A stretch of DNA of 64,000 nt. Origin: Palaemon carinicauda. Lineage: Eukaryota > Arthropoda > Malacostraca > Decapoda > Palaemonidae. The notes under the pieces are model-generated. The model searched no databases. It was not told the origin of the DNA and saw only the letters and a program-made list of their open reading frames with translations. The translations under genes and the position numbers were made by a program. Below are positions 57,142-64,000 of this stretch, piece after piece (positions within the stretch are counted from its first letter, which is position 1; each line of letters begins with the position of its first letter). The stretch covers positions 74,236,081 through 74,300,080 of the forward strand of contig NC_090729.1 in assembly GCF_036898095.1 (NCBI RefSeq). Direction: 5' to 3'.

Positions 57142-59200
57142 CTGCCCGCAGCCTCAGACAGCAGTAGGAGCCAGACTGAAGAACTTCTGGCAAGCCTGGG
57201 AGAAGAGGGGCGCAGACCAACAATCTGTGAGGTTGCTCAGAGAGGGGTACAAAATTCCATTTGTACGCAAACCTCCTCTAGCGACTTCCCCCATCGACCT
57301 CTCTCCCAGGTACCGAGAGGAGTCAAAGAGACAAGCCCTGAACCTAGAAGTGTCTCTTTTGCTAGAGAAGGGAGCGGTGGTGAAAGTCTCGGACCTTCAA
57401 TCACCGGGGTTTTACAACCGTCTCTTCCTAGTACCGAAGAAGACAGGAGGTTGGAGACCGGTGCTAGACGTCAGTGCACTCAACGTCTTTGTTACGAAGT
57501 CAAAGTTCACTATGGAGATCACGAAATCAGTCTTAGCAGCGGTCAGGAAGGGAGACTGGATGGTCTCTCTCGACCTAAGAGACGCATACTTCCACATCCC
57601 CATACACCCAGATTCCCAACCTTTTCTGACGTTTGTTTTCAACAATGTGGTATACCAGTTTCGGGCCCTGTGCTTTGGCCTAAGTCCTGCTCCTCTCGTG
57701 TTTACAAGGCTTATGAGGAATGTAGCAAAATTCCTCCATTTATCGGGAATCCGAGCCTCCCTGTACTTGGACGACTGGCTTCTCAGAGCCTCGTCCAGTC
57801 ATCGCTGTCTGCAGGATCTTCATTGGACATTGGATCTGACCAAGGAATTGGGACTTTTGGTCAACCTAGAAAAGTCCCAGCTGATTCCATCCCAAACTAT
57901 ACTGTATTTAGGGATGGAGATTCGCTGTCCAGTTTTTCGGGCTTTTCCGTCTGCCCCCCGAATAGAGCAAGCCCTGCTCAAAGTCCAACTGATGTTGAAG
58001 AGAGAACGATGCTCAGTCAGGAATTGGATGAGTCTAGTAGGAACTCTATCATCCCTGGAGCAGTTTGTCTCGCTAGGAAGGCTACACCTTCGACCTCTCC
58101 AGTTCCATCTAGCTTTTCACTGGAAAAAGGACAAGACGTTAGAGACGGTCTCAATCCCGATCTCCGAACCAGTAAAGGCATGCCTGAATTGGTGGAACGA
58201 CAATATCAGTCTGAGAGAGGGACTTTCCCTAGCAGTTCAGAACCCAAACCACGTACTATTCTCAGACGCGTCGGATTTGGGTTGGGGTGCGACCCTGGAC
58301 GGTCGGGAATGCTCAGGTCTGTGGACCTCAAGTCAGAGGAGCATGCACATCAACGGCAAGGAGCTTTTGGCAGTCCACCTGGCCTTGATGAACTTCGAGA
58401 GTCTCCTTCGAAACAAAGTGGTAGAGATCAACTCCGACAATACCACAGCCTTGGCATACATTTCCAAGCAAGGAGGCACCCACTCCCTGACGCTGTACGA
58501 GATCGCAAGGGACCTGCTCATTTGGTCAAGAGATCGAGGCATCTCCCTGTTAACGAGGTTTATCCAGGGCGACTTGAACGTCTTAGCAGACTGCCTCAGT
58601 CGGAGGGGTCAGGTAATTCCTACGGAATGGACCCTCCACAAGGACGTGTGCAAGAGTCTTTGGGCGACTTGGGGTCAACCCACCATAGACCTCTTTGCAA
58701 CCTCGATGACCAAGAGACTTCCAATCTATTGCTCTCCAGTCCCAGACCCAGCAGCAATACACATAGACGCATTTCTTCTAGATTGGTCTCATCTGGACCT
58801 ATATGCATTCCCACCATTCAAGATTGTCAACAAGGTACTGCAGAAGTTCGCCTCTCACGAAGGGACAAGGTTGACGTTAGTTGCTCCCCTCTGGCCCGCG
58901 AGAGAATGGTTCACCGAGGTACTTCGATGGCTGGTAGACTTTCCAAGGAGTCTTCCTCTAAGAGTAGATCTGTTACGTCAGCCCCACGTAAAGAATGTAC
59001 ACCAAAGCCTCCCCGCTCTTCGTCTGACTGCCTTCAGACTATCGAAAGACTCTCAAGAGCTCGAGGCTTTTCGAAGGAGGCAGCCAGTGCGATTGCAAGA
59101 GCGAGGAGAGCTTCTACCATTAGAGTATACCCGTCGAAGTGGGAAGTCTTCCGAGACTGGTGCAAGTCAGCATCTGTATCCTCGTCCAGTACCTCTGTAG
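57053..59200 (+). CDS. Reverse transcriptase/RNase H, element B second copy
   Basis: 715 codons, intact, apparently identical to 40192-42339: LDLRDAYFHIPI, YLDDW, and the RNase H motifs FSDASDLGWG, GKELLAVHLAL, NSDNTTALAY and LADCLSR. Overlaps gag by 89 nt in the +1 frame. Confidence 0.92.
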   Translation: MAELPAGEVLVPREREERREEPSPHVAESDCPQPQTAVGARLKNFWQAWEKRGADQQSVRLLREGYKIPFVRKPPLATSPIDLSPRYREESKRQALNLEVSLLLEKGAVVKVSDLQSPGFYNRLFLVPKKTGGWRPVLDVSALNVFVTKSKFTMEITKSVLAAVRKGDWMVSLDLRDAYFHIPIHPDSQPFLTFVFNNVVYQFRALCFGLSPAPLVFTRLMRNVAKFLHLSGIRASLYLDDWLLRASSSHRCLQDLHWTLDLTKELGLLVNLEKSQLIPSQTILYLGMEIRCPVFRAFPSAPRIEQALLKVQLMLKRERCSVRNWMSLVGTLSSLEQFVSLGRLHLRPLQFHLAFHWKKDKTLETVSIPISEPVKACLNWWNDNISLREGLSLAVQNPNHVLFSDASDLGWGATLDGRECSGLWTSSQRSMHINGKELLAVHLALMNFESLLRNKVVEINSDNTTALAYISKQGGTHSLTLYEIARDLLIWSRDRGISLLTRFIQGDLNVLADCLSRRGQVIPTEWTLHKDVCKSLWATWGQPTIDLFATSMTKRLPIYCSPVPDPAAIHIDAFLLDWSHLDLYAFPPFKIVNKVLQKFASHEGTRLTLVAPLWPAREWFTEVLRWLVDFPRSLPLRVDLLRQPHVKNVHQSLPALRLTAFRLSKDSQELEAFRRRQPVRLQERGELLPLEYTRRSGKSSETGASQHLYPRPVPL

Positions 59201-60099
59201 CCCAAATCGCTGATTTTCTCTTACACCTGAGAAAAGTTCGCTCCCTTTCAGCTACCACGATCAAGGGCTACAGGAGCATGTTGGCTTCGGTCTTTCGGCA
59301 TAGAGGCTTAGATCTTTCCAACAATAAAGATCTACAAGATCTCCTTAAGTCTTTTGAAACCTCTAAGGAACGTCGTTTGGCTACTCCTGGATGGAACTTA
59401 GACGTGGTCCTAAGGTTCCTCATGTCAGACAGGTTTGAGCCATTACATTCAGCCTCCCTGAAGGATCTCACTCTTAAGACTCTTTTCCTGGTGTGCTTGG
59501 CCTCGGCTAAAAGAGTCAGTGAACTTCATGCCTTCAGTAAGAACATTGGCTTTTCTACAGAAAAAGCCACTTGTTCTCTTCAACTTGGTTTCCTGGCCAA
59601 AAATGAACTGCCTTCTCGTCCTTGGCCTAAATCTTTTGATATTCCTTGCTTATCAGAGATCGTAGGCAACGAACTGGAAAGAGTGTTATGTCCCGTTAGA
59701 GCTCTTAAGTTCTATTTAGCTCGTACTAAGCCATTACGAGGTAAATCTGAAGCGTTATGGTGTTCGGTTAAGAAACCATCCTTACCTATGTCAAAGAATG
59801 CTTTGTCATATTTTATCAGATTTTTAATACGAGAAGCTCATTCCCACTTGAATGAGGAAGACCAATCTTTGCTTAAGGTTAAGATGCACGAAATTAGAGC
59901 TATAGCAACCTCCGTGGCCTTCAAGCAAAATAGATCTCTGCAAAGTATCATGGACGCGACTTTTTGGAGAAGCAAGTCAGTGTTCGCGTCATTTTACTTG
60001 AAAGATGTCCAGACTCTTTACGAGGACTGCTACACACTGGGTCCATTCGTTGCAGCGAGTGCAGTAGTGGGTGAGGGTTCTACCACTACACTTCCCTAA
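59029..60099 (+). CDS. Tyrosine recombinase, element B second copy
   Basis: Same as 42168-43238, with the R, HxxR, W and Y catalytic set (AKRVSE, MHEIRA, TFWRSKS, ASFYLKD). Overlaps RT by 172 nt; the frame is open upstream through RT to 57451. Confidence 0.92.
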   Translation, partial: CLQTIERLSRARGFSKEAASAIARARRASTIRVYPSKWEVFRDWCKSASVSSSSTSVAQIADFLLHLRKVRSLSATTIKGYRSMLASVFRHRGLDLSNNKDLQDLLKSFETSKERRLATPGWNLDVVLRFLMSDRFEPLHSASLKDLTLKTLFLVCLASAKRVSELHAFSKNIGFSTEKATCSLQLGFLAKNELPSRPWPKSFDIPCLSEIVGNELERVLCPVRALKFYLARTKPLRGKSEALWCSVKKPSLPMSKNALSYFIRFLIREAHSHLNEEDQSLLKVKMHEIRAIATSVAFKQNRSLQSIMDATFWRSKSVFASFYLKDVQTLYEDCYTLGPFVAASAVVGEGSTTTLP

Positions 60100-60493
60100 T
60101 TCCAATATCCTTTTTAATCTGTCTCTTGAAATGTTTTTAATATTGTTTTTTTATGGGTTGTACGGAAGGCTAAGAAGCCTTTCGCATCCTGGTTGATTTG
60201 GCGGGTGGTCAAAGTCATTTCTTGAGAGCGCCCAGATTAGGGGTTTGATGAGGTCCTGTTAGTATGGGTTGCAACCCTTCATACTTCAGCTCCTGGGAGT
60301 CTTTCAGCATCCTAAGAGGATCGCTGGGCTTCGTGAGGAAGACAGACTTACAAGGCAGAGTAATCGTCTAAGTCAACTTCCTTACCAGGTACCTATATAT
60401 TTTGGTTTTGTTATATTGATAACTGTCAAAAACTCTTAGCATATAGGCTGTAAATTTAATTAACTCTGGTCTCTACCCACCGCCTTGGGTGTG

Positions 60494-60594
60494 AATCAGC
60501 TATTATATATTCACCGGCTAAGTTAAATATTTAAAAATGATATTTTAATTATAAAATAAATTTTTGAATATACTTACCCGGTGAATATATAAAT
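60494..60594. repeat. Internal complementary region, element B second copy
   Basis: Equivalent of 43633-43733; 60 bases between CCGG blocks (60518-60577). Confidence 0.9.
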
Positions 60595-60635
60595 TAAAGG
60601 CCCTCCCTTCCTCCCCAATAGAGACGCAGCGGGAC

Positions 60636-60790
60636 GAGAAGAATTGAAGGGTTTGTTTACATGCAGGAGTGGTATCTGGCCGATAGTTGGCGCTGGTGGG
60701 CACACCCGCAACCTTCATAGCGATCGCTCGCGAGTTTTTGAGTGTGTTTTCTGTCGAGCCGCTGAGCAGCAGCTATTATATATTCACCGG
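60636..60790 (-). repeat. Right inverted terminal repeat, element B second copy
   Basis: Equivalent of 43775-43929. Its left partner is missing in the gap. Confidence 0.9.
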
Positions 60791-61017
60791 GTAAGTATAT
60801 TCAAAAATTTATTTTATAATTAAAATATCATTTTTATTGACACTCTACCTTAGAGACAGGCCAGCGCAGGTGTAGGAATTGCTACGCAGGAGGAAACGGA
60901 AGATCAGCGAGGAGGTAGAGACGGCGACTGCGTTAACTTACCGTAACTTACTCTAACTTACACTACGTGAACTTTAACCTAACTTAGCTTATTTTTTTTT
61001 TTTCAATTTTATATTTT

Positions 61018-61423
61018 ATATTTTTTAAATATTAAACTTAGCCGGTGAATATATAAATAGCTGACGTCTCCGACGGTCGACAGATTCCAAAAACTCGCGA
61101 GCGATCGCCATGAATGCTGCCGGGTGTGCCCACCAGCGCCGACTATCGGCCAGATACCGCATATACTTCTCAACCAAACCAGTTCTTCTCTGTCGGTGTT
61201 AAAGACAACACTGGTTTCGCTCGCGCTTGACCTCGAGTTTTCTACCGATTGGTGAAGTACTTGGTTTTGGTTTTATTGCTTTCGCCGTGTTGGATTATTC
61301 AATACTATCTTCAAAAGAAATGCTTTTGAAAGGAGAGGAAAAGTTTTTGCCCTTGCTTTTTTAATCTCGCTCTGGTTTTTCCATAGAGAAAAGATGGCCG
61401 ACCCTTCCCTCAGTGTACGGAAG
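61018..61423 (+). mobile_element. 5'-end DIRS fragment, second copy
   Basis: Equivalent of 44157-44562, with the short gag start at 61395. Confidence 0.85.
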
Positions 61424-61687
61424 TGTGTTAAAAGGTTTTAGTAATTATTTTATCAATTTATAAATTATTGTTGATATTTATAAATTTACCTCTATATATT
61501 TTATATCTCACCCGCCTTTATTAGGCCTCTTCGATTAGCTTTCCATTTATACTAAACACCGAGATAAATTTTATGTTTTTGTTTATAAGCGGCCTTTACC
61601 TATTCTTTGTAGGCGGTCCTGGCTTGGAAAACGAAGTTAAACAACGTTGAGCCCATTCAACTTTTATTTTTTAAATATTAAACTTAG

Positions 61688-61839
61688 CCGGTGAATATAT
61701 AATAGCTGACGTCTCCGGCGGCTCGACAGAAAAACACAAAAACTCGCGAGCGATCGCTATGAAGGTTGCGGGTGTGCCCACCAGCGCCAACTATCGGCCA
61801 GATACCGCATATACATGTAAACAGCTCCAGTTCTTCTCT
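61688..61839 (+). repeat. Left inverted terminal repeat, element C second copy
   Basis: Equivalent of 44827-44978. Confidence 0.9.
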
Positions 61840-62040
61840 GTTGGTCTTGTCGACAAGTTGTTCCATTACTCGCTGTTAACCTGGTGTTTTTCAACAGTCT
61901 TGGTGAAGTACTTCTTTTTGGTTTTGAGCTTTCGCAGTGCAGGTGTTTTTATTTTCAATTTAAACTCTTGAACTCTTTTTTGGATAGATTTAATTGTTGA
62001 TGACTTTGGATTGTTTTTGGACTTTCTTTGACTTTTCAAA

Positions 62041-64000
62041 ATGGCTGACCCTTCTTTAATTCCTAAATTTCGTAAATGTAATGCTAGGGATTGTAACAAA
62101 CTTCTTCCAAAGGCCTCTCTCGACCCACATACTGTGTGTTCTAATTGTCGGGGTAAAACCTGTCAATTAGGAGATCGGTGTGATGAGTGCGTGGTACTTT
62201 CGGAATTCGACTGGCTAGAGTTTGATAAGTATTCTCGTAAGCTAGAGAGAGATAGGGTGAGGAGAAGTTCCTCTAGATCATTAGAATTTTCCTCCTCCCA
62301 TGCCCCTGAACCTAATCCTTCCCCAGTAGTAGTTGTGCCTGAACCTTCTACTAGCACTCATGAACCATCAATGCGGGATATGTTACGTGCCATTCAAGCT
62401 TTGGGCGAGAGAGTTGAATCGTTAGCTACGGACCGTAATCAACTCATGGCGGATGTAAAAGAGTTAAAGTGTCAGAGTGCCACATTAGAAAATCGTGGGG
62501 ATAAAGTGATTAGTGCGCAAAGTGTTATCAGTGTTGCGACCGAGGGTTCGTCTGTTCGTGCCTGTCGTTCGCCTAGTCCGAGACCTCTTGCAAGCTCCCA
62601 TGCCCCAGGGAGAAGTAATGTCGTAGGACTTATGGGTTCGAGAGGCTTTAACCAACGAACAGACGTTCCCTCTATGGTTTCGGGCGTGTCTCGTCAAGAC
62701 CGCCCCTACCATAAGACGAGCGAGGCGGTTTTCTCCTCGTCATCCGAAGGCTTCTCGCGTAAGAAACCATGGAGCAAGGTTTCGAGACCCTTAAAGCGAA
62801 AGTCAGTCCCTTCAGGACAGGTCCAGCGTCCTGGTTGTAGCCATTGGGACAGCTCTGACCCTGTGCAGTCATCGGAAGACTGCTCGCCGCCTAAACAGAA
62901 GCGTAACACAGGCTCCGAGAGTCTTAGTGTAGGCAATGTTTTGCAGTCACAGACGTTACTCTCGTCTCGAACCGCACCCACTCCCGTTGATCCTAAATGG
63001 GTTGTACTGCAAGATATGCAGAATAAGCTTGCCTCTCTTATGGAGGATTATACTGCTGAGCAGGTTCACGATGATCCTCGCCGTTTAGCTGATCGAGATC
63101 CTGGCCATCAGCCGCCCAAACGAGCCTTTGCTCGTCCTGTTGACGTTGACGTTACAAAGTCACGTCAGTCACGTGACGTAGAGCCTCACTCGATGCAGTC
63201 CCGTGTTGACTTTCAGCCGCTTGTGGACGTTCAGCCGCTACCGCATGCTCGTGTTGACGTTCAGGACGTTCGCCAACCAGCGAAGTTGACTTGTTTTGAC
63301 ATTGAGTGTCAAGCCCCGCAGTCAAGAGTTGTTTTGACTGCTCAGTCTAGGCAGTCAAGGCAGTCTCGAGTTGACGTCGAGCGTCCTCGCGCTCCTGTTG
63401 TTGTTGCTAGTCAGTCCGTTAAGCAGTTACATGACGTAGCGTCCTGGACTGCTACTGATGCTCCTGTGCGTGTGGACTCTGCTTGTCAAGCATTGCCACC
63501 AAGGCAGGTCTCTCCCTTGCTTGAGACTCATCAGTTGTCGGACGAGGTTCCTTCAGATGAGGACGTTGCTGATCCTCATCCTGATGATAATCCTTAGGAC
63601 GTTTTGTCAGATGTAGAAGAACCTAAGGCTGTTCAACCTTCGATGGATTTTAAGAAGATCATGATGATTTTCAAGGATCTTTTTCCAGATCATTTTGTTG
63701 CTGTTGCTCCTCGTTCGCCTCCGTCTGAGTTTGCTCTACGCTTAGCTGCTACCAAGCCTGCCTTTACTAAGCTAGTGCTTTCTCGCTCTTCTAAGAGGGC
63801 TTTACGTCTTCTAGGCGACTGGTTGGATACCAGGAGGAGTTTGGGGAAGACGGCCTTTGCCTTCCCACCTTCTAAGCTTGCTTCTAGATCGAGCGTCTGG
63901 TATGACACGGGAGAAGTTCTCGGCTTGGGAGTCCCTGCCTCTGCCCAGGGTGACTTCTCAAGCCTCGTAGACTCTCCCCGTCGCCTGGCCATGAGACGCT
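62041..64000 (+). pseudogene. gag-like gene, element C second copy, in-frame TAG, partial
   Basis: Same as 45180 onward, including the TAG at 63595-63597. The frame continues in the same register beyond it to the window edge, ending within the C-terminal gag domain (GLGVPASAQGD). Confidence 0.88.

Larger units (their letters stand above)
54939..60836 (+). mobile_element. DIRS-like element B, second copy (5' end in gap)
   Basis: Enters from the N gap within gag and continues to the right terminus. ICR at about 60494-60594, right inverted repeat at 60636-60790. The left repeat is not in the assembly here. Confidence 0.9.
54939..64000 (+). repeat. Near-exact second copy of 38081-47139
   Basis: Offset 16,858 bp at the start and 16,861 bp after two small indels: one extra C in a C run (55562-55566) and one extra CT in a CT run (about 56362-56369). 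No other differences were noticed by eye in the regions compared. Covers most of element B, the 5' fragment and the first half of element C. Confidence 0.93.
61669..64000 (+). mobile_element. DIRS-like element C, second copy (runs off window)
   Basis: Left inverted repeat at 61688-61839, then gag; continues past the window end. Confidence 0.9.

Overview
This is eukaryotic, transposon-dominated DNA. No bacterial-type gene, rRNA, tRNA or CRISPR array was recognised. The mix of very long (TA)n, (GA)n and (CT)n arrays, DIRS-like tyrosine-recombinase retrotransposons, a Penelope-like element, Ty3/gypsy copies and LINE 3' ends with AAT tails suggests an arthropod, most likely a decapod crustacean. 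That assignment is inference from repeat types; no host marker gene is present. The only candidate host coding sequence is a possible 59-codon exon at 9402-9578 (minus).

Layout. 1-8590: a decayed DIRS-like element on the minus strand (gag, RT/RNase H, N-terminal part of YR). Its YR is broken by a truncated LINE, and that LINE is broken by a pogo-like MITE. 8590-14180: mostly noncoding, with large microsatellites and LINE 3' ends. 14187-14900: Penelope-like remnant (RT plus GIY-YIG), minus strand. 14935-16090: LINE ORF1/endonuclease remnant. 16176-18800: 5'-truncated Ty3/gypsy element with its 3' noncoding end. 18800-21470: microsatellites and interspersed repeats. 21471-26640: a second Ty3/gypsy element with nearly complete gag-pro-pol, carrying one stop and two frameshifts. 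26640-29275: 5' part of a second DIRS-like element of the 1-8590 kind, with a 35-bp minisatellite in its gag region. 29276-29954: second MITE copy. 30751-51395: three full-length DIRS-like elements (A, B, C) on the plus strand, plus a 5' fragment between B and C. 52286-54438: decayed relative D. 54439-54938: 500-N gap. 54939-64000: near-exact second copy of 38081-47139 (offset 16,858-16,861 bp).

Elements A-C each encode a gag-like protein with an N-terminal Cys cluster, an RT/RNase H polyprotein in the +1 frame, and a tyrosine recombinase that re-enters the gag frame and overlaps the end of RT. Each has inverted terminal repeats of about 155 bp with unequal outer tails, and an internal complementary region (ICR) that is the reverse complement of the two outer tails joined together. 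This is the DIRS-1 arrangement, in which RNA is copied to circular DNA and inserted by the recombinase without an integrase. The joined tails look like a 59-60 nt spliceosomal intron (GTAAGTAT...TTAACTTAG), which is the most unusual observation in the window. The large duplication beside the N gap may be an assembly artefact and should be settled before copy numbers are interpreted.
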